A DNA stretch of 64,000 nucleotides from Bin5 sp965218625 (GTDB lineage Bacteria > Chloroflexota > Anaerolineae > Caldilineales > Caldilineaceae). Both the position numbers and the translations under genes were made by a program. This document shows positions 18,972 through 28,127 of the stretch, piece after piece (positions within the stretch are counted from its first letter, which is position 1; each line of letters starts with the position of its first letter). The notes beneath the pieces were generated by a model, which was given only the letters and a program-made list of their open reading frames with translations, was not told where the DNA came from and ran no database searches. Location: contig CBDCLG010000016.1 of NCBI GenBank assembly GCA_965218625.1, forward strand, positions 248,001 to 312,000, written 5' to 3'.

Positions 18972-20144
18972 TCAGTTGGGTCCGATCGCGTAGCTGAACG
19001 CCTCCTCGGTCGGCTCCGTGCCCAGGCCCGGTCCCTGCGGCAGCCTGAAGTAGCCGGCCTGACAGTCCATCGCACTGCGGATGAACTGCTTGTTGCGGTC
19101 AAAGATCGAGTGCTGGTACTCGTGCATTGCGAAATTGGCGACGGTGGCAGCGGCGTGCAGACTGGCAGCCTGGGCGATGCCGAGATTGATGGTTGCATGG
19201 GGCATGACGCGGCAGTGGAAGGCCTGCGCCAGCTCACAAATGCGTCGAAAGCCGGTGATGCCTGTGTGTGCGATCTCCGGCTGGATGACGTTCATGCAGC
19301 GGGCCTGCAGCCGGGGCAGGTATTCGTAGACAGTGCGCCACTCTTCCCCCAGGCCGATCTGGGTGCGGACGGCGCGGGCGACCTGCGCCTGCCCATCCAT
19401 GTCCTCGGGCGCGACCGGCGCCTCCGCCAGGTGCAGGTCGAACTCGCACAGGCGGTCAATCAGCTGGATCGCTTCGAGTGCGGTATAGCGCCAGTGGAGA
19501 TCGACGAGGATGCGCGGTCCGTCTCCCACCGCCTGGCGAATCGCCTTCATCTCGGCCACCTCGCCCTGGTCTGCCACGGCCGCGGCAAATTTGAGCGCGG
19601 AGAAGCCGCGGTCGGTCCAGCTCCTGGCAAGGGCGGCACGTTCAACGCTGGACCCGCCGGGCAGTCCGGAGACGTAGACCGGGAGGCGCTCATGCCGCAG
19701 GCCGCCGAGGAGCTGCCAGACGGGGCGCCCCAACAGCTTGCCGCGCAGGTCCCACAGGGCGATGTCCAGCCCGGCGATTGCGTCGAGCGCGTAGCCGCCA
19801 AAGTGGCCGCGCACGCGTTGCAGGTCATAAAGGTCCTCGTAGATCCGCTCCACGTCGTGAGGAGTGCGGCCGGTGACGAAGGGAACGAAAAGCTCCTCCA
19901 GGATGGTACGGGCGATCTCAGGCGCGACAACGCCGAAGCACTCGCCCCAGCCAACCGTGCCGTCGCTGGCCTCCACTCTCACGAGCAATGTCTGGTCGTG
20001 CACCGGGTATACTGTGCGATTGCCTGGCCGGACGATGTAGCCCCTGGCGTTGGGCCGGCTGCCTGCCTCGAGCGGGCCGAGATAAGGCACATCGCGGGGA
20101 ATGCGCAGAGGGTAGAGTTGGATGGCGGCTATCATCGCGTCCAT
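18972..20144 (-). CDS. Enolase-superfamily enzyme (mandelate racemase / muconate lactonizing type)
   Basis: The 390-aa protein has an N-terminal capping domain (about 5-130) and a TIM barrel. Metal ligands are recognisable as Asp in ILVDLHW, Glu in HLAEAPV and Glu in GLGEEW, and a C-terminal His in VMPHATIN. The second-strand segment reads ALKFAAA, so only one Lys of the usual KxK pair is present; this argues against a standard racemase and for a sugar-acid dehydratase or an unassigned subgroup. The start may be ATG 20144 or 20135. It is the upstream gene of the amidohydrolase and hydroxyacid dehydrogenase genes. The substrate is not known. Confidence 0.87.
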   Translation of the reverse strand: MDAMIAAIQLYPLRIPRDVPYLGPLEAGSRPNARGYIVRPGNRTVYPVHDQTLLVRVEASDGTVGWGECFGVVAPEIARTILEELFVPFVTGRTPHDVERIYEDLYDLQRVRGHFGGYALDAIAGLDIALWDLRGKLLGRPVWQLLGGLRHERLPVYVSGLPGGSSVERAALARSWTDRGFSALKFAAAVADQGEVAEMKAIRQAVGDGPRILVDLHWRYTALEAIQLIDRLCEFDLHLAEAPVAPEDMDGQAQVARAVRTQIGLGEEWRTVYEYLPRLQARCMNVIQPEIAHTGITGFRRICELAQAFHCRVMPHATINLGIAQAASLHAAATVANFAMHEYQHSIFDRNKQFIRSAMDCQAGYFRLPQGPGLGTEPTEEAFSYAIGPN

Positions 20145-20192
20145 GGAGCGCCTGTTATCGCGGGTAAAGCCCTCAGTCCTGTAATTTTGCCA

Positions 20193-21821
20193 TCAGCGGG
20201 CGGTAACTTCATAAACTGTTCCGTCTTTGAGCCTGGCAACCGTCTTGAAGTCGGCGATCTCTTGCAGACTATCTACGCCAAACAGGTGGCCCTTTGCCTT
20301 GGCATCGAACCAGACCAGGTATGCCCTTGGTGTTCCGGGCCACAGCCCGGCCAAGGACGCAATCTGCCGGCGCGACTCACCGGATTGATGTCTCTGGGCC
20401 TCTGGCGGCCATCTGGCAGGAATGTCAGCGTGCAGGTAGAGCGCAAATGGAACGTTGCTGTACACCGGAATGTCCTCACCCTGGCTCAGCCATACGCTCC
20501 TGGCAAGCTGTACGGTCTCGCTTGTTTGCCAGGCAGCGTGGTTGAAGTTGTTTTCGGGTTCCACCGGCCGGGCGATGGTTACGACTTCCCTCGCCGCCGC
20601 GATTGCGAATGCGCCCACAAGGAGGGCGATGGCAAGCGGCGACCTGGGAATGCGAACGAGAGCGCCCAGGAGACCGAATGTGATAGTCTTGCCCGGCAAA
20701 ATGAGCACTTGCTCCATGATATACAGGATGATGAGCAGTGCGGGAACAAATACGGGAGAAACGTACCTGTAGCCAATTCTTTCGACGCCAATGGTCGTTG
20801 AGAGAACGACAAGGAAGGACACATAGGTGATGTAAAAGATCGGGACGGCGTCCAGACTCAAGGCGGCCAGTCTGGACCAGCGCCAGAGGTCTCTTGGCTT
20901 TAGAAACGCGCCTGCCAGGTAGCCGCAGACGGCGGCCAGAACGGCCAGCGCTCCTCTCGAGGTAGTTGTGACCCCGATGAAGTAGACAGGGAAGAACCAG
21001 TTCAAATGGAATACAAACGTATAGTAGAGGTTGGTATACAGAGGATACTTGGAAGGACCTCGTGTGGCAGTTGGCAGTCCGGTAAGTAAAGTGTTTCTGA
21101 AGGCCCAGAGCGCCAGCGGCAAAGAGGCAACGGTACAAAAGAACAGGAGATGCTGGATTCGGGTGCGTACTGTGCAGCGCCTGTTTAGCAGAATTGCGAC
21201 AGCGCCCGCCAAGATTAGAGCAACGCCAATATACCTTGTCGCGCAGGCCAACCCTACGACGAACGCAGTCAGGAACAGGGTCAGGAAACTGTTCCGGTTG
21301 AGGTACCTGTTCAGCCCGAGCAGGAAAATGACGGTCAGAAGAAAAAAAAGGGGCTCGGAGAGTCCATAGGTGGAGAGACGCAGCATGTCGGGGGCAAGCA
21401 GGACAAATGCCGCGCCGGCAATGACGAGGGACGGCTCGCTGAGATAACTTTGGAAGAGAAGGCCGGAGAAGAAGACGAACAGGCCAAAGACGGCAGCGTC
21501 AAAGAAGCGGGCCCCGGAAAGCGGGTCGACACCCAGTGCGAGATCGAGGAGCGCAAGCAGCGTGGGGTAAAGCGGCGCCCACCCGGTCAGCGGCGTGCCA
21601 TCGAAGTGAGTGTAACCCATGCCCGCGCTCAAATTGCGGGCGACGGAAAGATAAGTGACCGAATCTCCGTGGAGGGCGATGCCGTGAAGCCCGGTTCTGA
21701 CGAGGGCCAGGACCGGCGCCACCAGGGCCAGGAGCAGGAGAAGCCACCTGGTTCCCAGCCACATTCTCAAGAGCGACCAGGCGCGAGGACCGAGTTGCGA
21801 GGCGTTCACGGTCTTCTCCAC
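20193..21821 (-). CDS. GT39/ArnT-like integral membrane glycosyltransferase (542 aa)
   Basis: At least ten hydrophobic segments are present. The first periplasmic loop has the HGDSVTYLSVARNL motif, an Asp followed by a Tyr-Leu-Ala-rich helix as in GT-C enzymes of the GT39/PMT type. These transfer sugars from a polyprenyl-phosphate donor outside the membrane. A soluble C-terminal tail of about 120 residues follows. GTG 21821 directly abuts the stop codon of the DHDPS-family gene, so the two are probably co-transcribed, although the functional link is unclear. Its G+C content seems a little below its neighbours. Confidence 0.75.
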   Translation of the reverse strand: MEKTVNASQLGPRAWSLLRMWLGTRWLLLLLALVAPVLALVRTGLHGIALHGDSVTYLSVARNLSAGMGYTHFDGTPLTGWAPLYPTLLALLDLALGVDPLSGARFFDAAVFGLFVFFSGLLFQSYLSEPSLVIAGAAFVLLAPDMLRLSTYGLSEPLFFLLTVIFLLGLNRYLNRNSFLTLFLTAFVVGLACATRYIGVALILAGAVAILLNRRCTVRTRIQHLLFFCTVASLPLALWAFRNTLLTGLPTATRGPSKYPLYTNLYYTFVFHLNWFFPVYFIGVTTTSRGALAVLAAVCGYLAGAFLKPRDLWRWSRLAALSLDAVPIFYITYVSFLVVLSTTIGVERIGYRYVSPVFVPALLIILYIMEQVLILPGKTITFGLLGALVRIPRSPLAIALLVGAFAIAAAREVVTIARPVEPENNFNHAAWQTSETVQLARSVWLSQGEDIPVYSNVPFALYLHADIPARWPPEAQRHQSGESRRQIASLAGLWPGTPRAYLVWFDAKAKGHLFGVDSLQEIADFKTVARLKDGTVYEVTAR

Positions 21822-22721
21822 CTAGCCGGCCAGAAGCGGCTCGATCTCGCGCCAGATGGCGTCAAACTCCCGGAGGTCCTGCCGATCGAGATAGGCGCCG
21901 GGAATGCGGCAGGCGGTTGACGTGAAAATGCCGCGGCGGCGGAATACCTGCTTGTAGACGGCCACGCCGTGCATGCGCTCGAAATTGAGAAGGGGAAGCA
22001 ACCGGTTGAAGAGGGTGCGGGCGCCGGTCTCGTTACCTTCCTCCAGCAGCTGCCAGATCTTGGCATGCAGATCCACCGACTGGCTGGCCGGCATGTTTCC
22101 GCAGGCGCCGCGGCGCCATTCGTCGATCATGTAGATGCCACCCTGGCCCCCGAACACGCCCCGGCAAGCGTCGCCCGCCGCCGCCAGCGTGCGCGAAATG
22201 GCGCGCGGCTCAGGGAGCGTCTCCTCCTTCAGGTACTGCACCCACTCCAGCTCGGAGCACATACGCGCCAGCAGATCGGAAGGCATGGGCGTGCCTATGG
22301 GCCCCATGAAGTTCTGGATGCAGATGGGAATGCGCAATGCGTCGTTGAGCGCTCGGTAGTAGTCGTAGCAGCCGCTCGCGTCAGGGTGAAGAATGTGAGG
22401 CGGCATTGCCATGATTCCGTCTGCGCCGACCTCCTGGGCGAAGCGGCTGAGCGCGACCGCCGGCACTGTGTGGCCGTGCGTCGTTGCAGCGACGACGGGA
22501 ACGCGACCTTGCGCGGCCTCCACGACAACGCGGATCCAGCGTCGCCGTTCGTCGTCCGACATCGTAGCGAATTCGCCGGCGTTTGCCGGACCGACGAGGC
22601 CCGCCGCGCCTTTTTCGATACAGAACTCTATCTGCCGCCGCAGCGCCGCTTCGTCCAACGCCAGCTCATCGTTGAATGGAGTGACGACAATGGCGAAGAT
22701 GCCGCGCCAAGGTTTGCTCAT
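21822..22721 (-). CDS. DHDPS/NAL-family lyase (DapA-like aldolase)
   Basis: The 299-aa TIM-barrel protein belongs to the class I aldolase family of dihydrodipicolinate synthase, N-acetylneuraminate lyase and 2-keto-3-deoxy sugar-acid aldolases. The Schiff-base Lys is in YLKEET (about residue 160), and the substrate-carboxylate loop reads GPANAGEF in place of GGTGE. The catalytic Tyr is probably in the YDYYR/CIQNFMG region. ATG 22721 has GGGAG upstream; an open extension to 22796 is not needed. Given the neighbouring sugar-acid dehydratases, a 2-keto-3-deoxy acid lyase or dehydratase is likelier than lysine biosynthesis. Confidence 0.88.
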   Translation of the reverse strand: MSKPWRGIFAIVVTPFNDELALDEAALRRQIEFCIEKGAAGLVGPANAGEFATMSDDERRRWIRVVVEAAQGRVPVVAATTHGHTVPAVALSRFAQEVGADGIMAMPPHILHPDASGCYDYYRALNDALRIPICIQNFMGPIGTPMPSDLLARMCSELEWVQYLKEETLPEPRAISRTLAAAGDACRGVFGGQGGIYMIDEWRRGACGNMPASQSVDLHAKIWQLLEEGNETGARTLFNRLLPLLNFERMHGVAVYKQVFRRRGIFTSTACRIPGAYLDRQDLREFDAIWREIEPLLAG

Positions 22722-22930
22722 CGAGGAAGCTCCCGGGCCGAAGTGGAAGCGGTCAGGTAGACCGCGTGGGAATCGTAACTGTGTCCAGCTCACCAAGCCG
22801 CCTGCGCGGGGTGGATTTGCGATTCATCCGAAGGTAGGCGAACATCGGCGTTGCCGAGGGACCACAGCGATCAGGCCCGGCGGCCGGCTGCTCCAGTAAG
22901 GCTTCGCCGCGGTCTCTCAAGCAGGTTCAG

Positions 22931-22936
22931 TATACT
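22931..22936 (+). promoter_or_regulatory. Possible -10 element for the rhamnonate-dehydratase-like gene
   Basis: TATACT lies 42 bp before ATG 22979 in the 257-bp divergent gap between the DHDPS-family and enolase-superfamily genes. No good -35 was seen at the right distance, so the site may need an activator or be spurious. Confidence 0.3.
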
Positions 22937-22978
22937 ATAGTTGTCGAGCAACTCAATTTGAAAGCGAGCGAAAAAGAG

Positions 22979-24166
22979 ATGAAGATCACAGCGGTTTCGG
23001 TTTACGAATTGCAGGGCGTTCTTGAGCAGGAAGAGGAGTTCTGGGAGGAGCGGCTCTTGCGGCCGCTGGACATCTACCCGGAGCACAAGGCAGAGGGAGC
23101 GCACGAAATGTTCGCCGTAGGCGGAGGGCGGTACCGCATCTCCGCCTATTTTGTCGATATCGAGACCGATGAAGGGGTGTCGGGCCGCGGCGGGCCGCTC
23201 CCGCGTGAGCAGGCTTTCATTATCCAGACGCAGCTGGCGCCGCTGCTGCTCGGGCATGACCCGCTGGCGTCCGAGCGCCTGTGGGACCGGATGTACCGGG
23301 CGCAGGTTCATGGCCGTAAGGGTACCGAGATGATGGCGCTGAGCGCGGTCGATTGCGCGCTGTGGGACCTGAAGGGGAACTGGTTCGACGCGCCGGTCTG
23401 TCAGCTGCTGGGCGGCCCGACGCGCACTGAAGTGCCGGCGTACGCCAGCGCGCTGGGCTATTCGCTTGACCCGGAGCTTGTGCAGGAGCGGGCAAAGCAG
23501 TTTGCCGCCCAAGGGTACCGGGCGACCAAGTGGTTCTTCCGCGACGGCCCGACCGATGGGAAAGCGGGGATGGAGCGCAATCTGAGGCTGGTGCGCACGC
23601 TGCGGGAGAGCGTCGGCCCCGACGTGGATATTATGCTGGACTGCTGGATGAGCTGGGATGTGCCGTATACGGTGCAGATGGCGCGGCGCCTGGAGGAGTA
23701 CGCGCCGCGCTGGATTGAGGAGCCGGTGCTGCCGGACAAAATCGAGCAGTACGCGCAGATCCGCCGGCAAGTGAATGTGCCGATAAGCGGCGGCGAGCAT
23801 GAATACACCCGCTGGGGACTGAAGCAACTGATGGATGCGGGCGCGTGCGACGTGTACCAGCCCGACATCTACTGGTGCGGCGGCATCTCGGAGACGCAAA
23901 AGATCCTGGCGCTGGCGTCTGCCTATGACGTGCCCGTAATCCCGCACGGCCACTCAACGCCGGCCAGCATTCACGTCATTGCCGCCTGGCCGGAACCGAC
24001 TACGCCCCTGCTCGAGTATCTTATCAAATGGAACGAAGTCCACCAGTTCTTTCTCAAGAACCCAGTCAAGCCGGTCAACGGGCTGGTGAGTGTGCCGCGC
24101 GGGGCGGGCATTGGCATGGAGCTGGACGAAGCGAAGATCGAGCGGCGCGCGGAGGTGGAATTCTAG
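22979..24166 (+). CDS. L-rhamnonate dehydratase-like enzyme (enolase superfamily)
   Basis: The 395-aa protein matches the rhamnonate dehydratase group closely by eye: MLDCWMSWDV (metal Asp), RWIEEPV (metal Glu), SGGEHEYT (metal Glu plus the group's catalytic His), QPDIYWCGG, and VIPHGHS (C-terminal His). These enzymes remove water from a sugar acid to give a 2-keto-3-deoxy acid, which a DHDPS-family aldolase like the divergent neighbour could cleave. ATG 22979 was chosen; a TTG seven codons upstream is also open. No strong ribosome-binding site is present. Specificity for rhamnonate rather than another acid sugar is not proven. Confidence 0.82.
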   Translation: MKITAVSVYELQGVLEQEEEFWEERLLRPLDIYPEHKAEGAHEMFAVGGGRYRISAYFVDIETDEGVSGRGGPLPREQAFIIQTQLAPLLLGHDPLASERLWDRMYRAQVHGRKGTEMMALSAVDCALWDLKGNWFDAPVCQLLGGPTRTEVPAYASALGYSLDPELVQERAKQFAAQGYRATKWFFRDGPTDGKAGMERNLRLVRTLRESVGPDVDIMLDCWMSWDVPYTVQMARRLEEYAPRWIEEPVLPDKIEQYAQIRRQVNVPISGGEHEYTRWGLKQLMDAGACDVYQPDIYWCGGISETQKILALASAYDVPVIPHGHSTPASIHVIAAWPEPTTPLLEYLIKWNEVHQFFLKNPVKPVNGLVSVPRGAGIGMELDEAKIERRAEVEF

Positions 24167-24181
24167 GCAGGAACCGGGCGT

Positions 24182-25849
24182 TCAACGCGGCGTGGTGGGA
24201 TAGCCGACAGGATCGATGTGGGCTTCGATGAGGAACGGCGCGTTGCCGGCTGCAGCGCGGGCGAGCGCCTCGTCGCAGGCCTCGGGGCTGGCGACCCGGG
24301 CCGATTCGATGCCGTATCCGGCGGCGACCTTGGTGAAATCCGGCGCGGGAAACTCGGTACCCAGGGGCTTTTTGCCCTGCCGCAGCTGGTGCGAGCGGAT
24401 CAGGTCGATGGCATTGTCGACCGGCACGACGACCGTAACCGGCAGGTTTAGACGGGCGAGGACGCTCAGCTCGCCCAAGCACATGAGCAGCCCACCGTCT
24501 CCGATGAGGCAGGCCACCCTTTCGCCGGGCCGGGCCAGCGCCGTGCCGATGGCTGCGGGCAGTCCGAAACCCATGCACGAGAGCCCGTTCGAGAGGGCGA
24601 ACCGGTTCGGACGCAAGGTGGGCCACGCAATGCTGCTGAATATCTTGTGACTGCCAACGTCCACGGCCAGCATCGCTTCGGCCGGCAGGTGACGGCGCAT
24701 GCTCCCGAGAAGATGCTGGGGGAGGAGCTTTCCGGGCCGGGGCGCCGGCAGTGGTTGGGCTGCCCGCTCTTTGCGGAAACTTTCGACCTTGGCCGCGCCC
24801 CATTCGTGGTTGCAGGCGAATTCGCCGCCGGCCAGCTGCAGCAGCGCGGGTTGCACCGGACCGACGATCTCGACGGCTGCCGGCAGGACGGGGTCGTCGT
24901 TTGGCCAGCCGGCGATCCAGACCAGGGGGACATCGGCTGTGTCTGCACCTGCCCCGCCCCCGTCACGACGCGCCAGAGACCAGGGCTTTACAAGCTCCAC
25001 AACGTCGAATCCGACGGCGATCACGCAGTCCGCTTCATCGAGGATTTCATAGGCCGGGTCGGTTTGGGTCAGGCCGATCACGCCCGCGCTCAAGGGGTGG
25101 TCGTCGGGTAGCGCGCCTTTGGCCTTGGGCGAAACGATCACCGGCGCGTTGGCCGCTTCAGCAAGGGTTTTCAGGGCGCCGTAGGGGGCTTCCGGTTCCA
25201 GGCCCAGCCCGGCGAGAATCACTGGGCGAGAGGCGCGGCCAAGGAGCGCACGCGCACGGGAAACGAGGGCCGGGCGCGGGTCTGTCCGGGCTGCCCCTGG
25301 GTTGCTCGTCACTTTCAATGACTTGGCGGCCGGGGAACTTCCCCGGCCGGCAGTCTGCAGGTCGGCCTCTTCATTGCTGATCTGCAGATGCACAGGACCT
25401 GGCCGACCCTGCATGGTCAAGGCGACGGTCGGGCCCAGTTCGGCGGCCGCGTTCAGCGGCGATACCTTGAGCGTGCGCTTGGTGATCGGGGCAAAGACTG
25501 CCTGCAGGTCGACGACCTGGTGCGTGTAGTCGGGCAAGAGGGCGTCCGGTTTTTGGGCGGTGATGAGCACGACCGGCGCCCGGTCGAGCCAGGCGTGCCC
25601 GATGCCGGGAACGGCGTTCAGGGCGCCGGGGCCGAGCGTGGTCAGGACGCAGCCCGGGCGGCCTGTCGCGCGTGCGAAGGCGTCGGCGGCAAAGACTGCG
25701 CTCTGTTCGTGGTGCATCAGCTCGAAGCGAATGCCGAGCTGATGCAGCGCTTCGAGCACGGCGACGACTTCACCGCCGGGCATGCCGAAGACAATTCGAA
25801 CGCCGGCGTCGTGAAGAGTTTGGGCGATCGTTTGGGCGACGGTGGGCAT
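24182..25849 (-). CDS. Thiamine-diphosphate enzyme, acetolactate synthase-like (555 aa)
   Basis: The full three-domain ThDP fold is present. The catalytic Glu lies in MHHEQSAVFAADA, and the metal-binding motif is IGDGGLLMCLGE...VPVDNAID. The activation loop after NAID and a conserved GYGIES end segment fit the broad IlvB/sulfopyruvate decarboxylase/benzoylformate decarboxylase group. It converges with the rhamnonate-dehydratase-like gene (15 bp apart) and lies 17 bp downstream of the MTA phosphorylase gene on the same strand. It has no regulatory-subunit gene nearby and no clear ribosome-binding site at ATG 25849. The substrate is unknown; decarboxylation of a 2-keto acid is likely. Confidence 0.85.
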   Translation of the reverse strand: MPTVAQTIAQTLHDAGVRIVFGMPGGEVVAVLEALHQLGIRFELMHHEQSAVFAADAFARATGRPGCVLTTLGPGALNAVPGIGHAWLDRAPVVLITAQKPDALLPDYTHQVVDLQAVFAPITKRTLKVSPLNAAAELGPTVALTMQGRPGPVHLQISNEEADLQTAGRGSSPAAKSLKVTSNPGAARTDPRPALVSRARALLGRASRPVILAGLGLEPEAPYGALKTLAEAANAPVIVSPKAKGALPDDHPLSAGVIGLTQTDPAYEILDEADCVIAVGFDVVELVKPWSLARRDGGGAGADTADVPLVWIAGWPNDDPVLPAAVEIVGPVQPALLQLAGGEFACNHEWGAAKVESFRKERAAQPLPAPRPGKLLPQHLLGSMRRHLPAEAMLAVDVGSHKIFSSIAWPTLRPNRFALSNGLSCMGFGLPAAIGTALARPGERVACLIGDGGLLMCLGELSVLARLNLPVTVVVPVDNAIDLIRSHQLRQGKKPLGTEFPAPDFTKVAAGYGIESARVASPEACDEALARAAAGNAPFLIEAHIDPVGYPTTPR

Positions 25850-25866
25850 GGAGGGCGGTCGGTCCT

Positions 25867-26757
25867 TTACGTAGGTTCGAAATACTTGCCAACGAGCAGC
25901 TGCAGGCGGTCAATCAGTTGCCGGGGGACGACCTCCTTGTTTGTCATCAAAGCATCCTGCAGCGCATCGGCGTGTGGGGAAGGTCCACTGCCGGAAAGCA
26001 GCGCGATCGCGTTGGCGACGGCCTGGACGGCTACTTCGGCGTTGTGCATCAACGTCTTGATGACGGCATCGACGGTGACCGCTTCTTCTGTCTCATGCCA
26101 AACGTCATAGTCGGTCACGTGCGCCATGCAAGCAAAGCTCATCTCGGCCTCGCGGGCGAGGAACGCTTCCGGTGTTGTGGTCATGCCGATAATGTCCATG
26201 CCCAGCTGTCGGAAGGCGAGGCTTTCGGCGCGCGTGCTGAATCGGGGCCCCTCGATGGTAACGAAGTTTCCGCCCCTGTGCGCGGTAGCGCCGGTCTGCG
26301 CCACGGCCTTGTAGCAGATCTCGCTGAGAAAGTCGCAGAAGGGGTGGGCGACGCTTACGTGGACGACGAGTCCGTCGGTCCCGACATCCGGGTCGTCGAA
26401 GAAGCTGAGGGCTCTCAGCCTGGTGCGGTCGAAAATCTGGTCTGGGATGACGATGTCGCCCGGTCGCAGATGTTCCTGCAGGCTGCCGCAGGCGCTGACG
26501 GCGATCAGGTATTCGACGCCCAGCATTTTGAAACCGTAGATGTTGGCGCGCTGATTGAGCCGGGTAGGACTGATGCGGTGTCCGCGCCCGTGGCGGGCGA
26601 GAAAGGCTACGCGTTGCCCCTGCAGTGTCCCGACGATATATGAATCGGACGGGCTGCCGAACGGTGTATCCAGTTCGACCTCTTCGACGTCGGTCAGCGA
26701 CTCCATCTGGTAGACGCCGCTGCCGCCGATAACGCCAAATCGAATAGGTTCTGCCAT
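25867..26757 (-). CDS. mtnP: S-methyl-5'-thioadenosine phosphorylase (MTAP/PNP family)
   Basis: The 296-aa enzyme phosphorolyses methylthioadenosine to adenine and methylthioribose-1-phosphate in methionine salvage. Family motifs are present: GVIGGSGVY at the N-terminus, the phosphate-binding ARHGRGHRISP segment, the base-site IEGPRFSTRAES and the late TTTPEAFLAREAEM. Length is typical. GGAG precedes ATG 26757. The following genes are not salvage-pathway genes, so the association with the ThDP enzyme may be incidental. Adenosine or inosine phosphorylase activity remains possible in this family, but the TTTPEA motif favours MTA. Confidence 0.92.
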   Translation of the reverse strand: MAEPIRFGVIGGSGVYQMESLTDVEEVELDTPFGSPSDSYIVGTLQGQRVAFLARHGRGHRISPTRLNQRANIYGFKMLGVEYLIAVSACGSLQEHLRPGDIVIPDQIFDRTRLRALSFFDDPDVGTDGLVVHVSVAHPFCDFLSEICYKAVAQTGATAHRGGNFVTIEGPRFSTRAESLAFRQLGMDIIGMTTTPEAFLAREAEMSFACMAHVTDYDVWHETEEAVTVDAVIKTLMHNAEVAVQAVANAIALLSGSGPSPHADALQDALMTNKEVVPRQLIDRLQLLVGKYFEPT

Positions 26758-26816
26758 CAGTTCGACTCCATGTTCAGAAACGTAGGGAAGAGACGCGTCC
26801 CACGCGCCCCACCCTG

Positions 26817-27293
26817 CTACCTTGTGGCCAGCAGCGCCGCGGCGGCGCCCAGGGCACCCGCGCGGCCGCGTTTGTTCATCACCGGGAAGCGAATACGGGC
26901 GACCGCACCGTTCCCCAGCAGGTAGACCTTGGCTTCCCTTTCGTATTCATGCTTTGTTGCGTCCCCGGTTAGCAAAGGCCAGATGGAGAAATAGGCAATC
27001 TGGCCGGCTTCATCGTAGCGCACCGATCCGGAAGGCAGCGGCTCGTCCATCGCGTAGGGGATCTCCGGGGCCTCGGCGCGCAGCCAGCGGCCCAGTCCGA
27101 GCCGCTTGTGGTCGCGCATGGTTATGCCAACCAGGCGGTGGGCGGCAACGTGGACAACGATGTCCGCGGTGGTCCAGCTGTCGCCGTGCGGCGCGCCGCC
27201 GGCCATGCGCAGATCGATCAGGTCTCTGCGGCGCAGCCAAACTGCGCGGAACGGGACCTCGTACGCTCTGACCTTTGGACGGACCTCAGTCAT
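26817..27293 (-). CDS. Unknown protein (158 aa), coupled to a membrane protein
   Basis: No family recognised. The protein is soluble and rich in beta-type segments, with WTTADIVVHVAAHRLVGITM in the first half and a KVYLLGNGAVARIRF segment before a low-complexity Ala/Gly tail. ATG 27293 overlaps the stop codon of the upstream membrane-protein gene by four bases (ATGA), which indicates translational coupling; GAGGG lies upstream. A longer open frame to 27521 is inside the upstream gene and is rejected. The function is unknown. Confidence 0.65.
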   Translation of the reverse strand: MTEVRPKVRAYEVPFRAVWLRRRDLIDLRMAGGAPHGDSWTTADIVVHVAAHRLVGITMRDHKRLGLGRWLRAEAPEIPYAMDEPLPSGSVRYDEAGQIAYFSIWPLLTGDATKHEYEREAKVYLLGNGAVARIRFPVMNKRGRAGALGAAAALLATR

Positions 27294-28108
27294 CGCGCCC
27301 TCGCCGTAAATGTGAGATCGGTCAGTGCATGGGCCAGCAACCCGGCCAGGCCTACCAACAACAGTGAAAGTCCCCAACCGGTCTCGAGGCTCTGCCCGTA
27401 GAGGTCTGTGAGCGTAGGCAGGACCCAGCGGAATTGCATCAGCGGAAAGTAGATGGCTGCGGCTGCAAGCGCGGCCAGCGCCGATGCGCGTATCAAGGAG
27501 AGTAGGCGGGCGGTCCGCCAAGCCTTGCCGCTGTGCGGTGCGGAAGCAGCGCCCGTTCCGAGTGCTTCAAGTAACGTGCGGGGCGTCACGATGAGCGCGG
27601 CCAAAGGGCTGACCGCGGCAAACAGGAGACAGAAGACGAGGGCAACCGACTGCAGGAGAAACTCCGGCGACAACAGGAGGCCCGGTGTCCAGGCAGGCGG
27701 CAGCAGGTTGAGCGCGGCGACGGCGGCGAGCAGGAGCAGGGCGACGCGGACAGGCCAGGGATACGCTGGGCGGCCCTGCGCGTCGTCCCCTGACTGCGCC
27801 TCTGACTGCGCAGCTGAGCTGCCCTCGCCAGGATGCGAGCCGTCTCGGCGAAACGCATTCAGGCTGAGGCTGAGGCTGACGGCGATCAACGGAAGATAGA
27901 AGCCTTCTCGCCAGAGGGGAATGTCTCCTTGCTGAACGGGATACAGGAACTTCACCAGTTCCGCCAGGTCGAGCCCGAGAACCACCAGCCCGGCCGCAGG
28001 GTGTTCGATCCAGGGCAAAAAGTAGCCGGTCAGAGTTATGAGGGCGGCCAGGGGCAGCAGCAGTCGGAAGAGCAGGTGTCGGGGGGCCAGGAGTTGAAAG
28101 TAGCGCAT
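27290..28108 (-). CDS. Unknown integral membrane protein (272 aa)
   Basis: Six or seven hydrophobic segments are separated by short loops, with one longer hydrophilic loop of about 45 residues rich in Ser, Gln and Asp near residue 95-130. No motif was recognised. ATG 28108 is preferred; a TTG at 28165 would overlap the thioesterase gene by 38 bases and is unlikely. The gene is followed by the 158-aa gene with a 4-base overlap, so the two proteins probably act together. Confidence 0.65.
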   Translation of the reverse strand: MRYFQLLAPRHLLFRLLLPLAALITLTGYFLPWIEHPAAGLVVLGLDLAELVKFLYPVQQGDIPLWREGFYLPLIAVSLSLSLNAFRRDGSHPGEGSSAAQSEAQSGDDAQGRPAYPWPVRVALLLLAAVAALNLLPPAWTPGLLLSPEFLLQSVALVFCLLFAAVSPLAALIVTPRTLLEALGTGAASAPHSGKAWRTARLLSLIRASALAALAAAAIYFPLMQFRWVLPTLTDLYGQSLETGWGLSLLLVGLAGLLAHALTDLTFTARAR

Positions 28109-28127
28109 TGGGTTGCTGCGTCCAGGG

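Noticed and set aside
18966..20801. Long plus-strand open frame of about 610 codons
   Set aside because: It is antisense to the enolase-superfamily and GT39-like genes; its protein has no recognisable domain.
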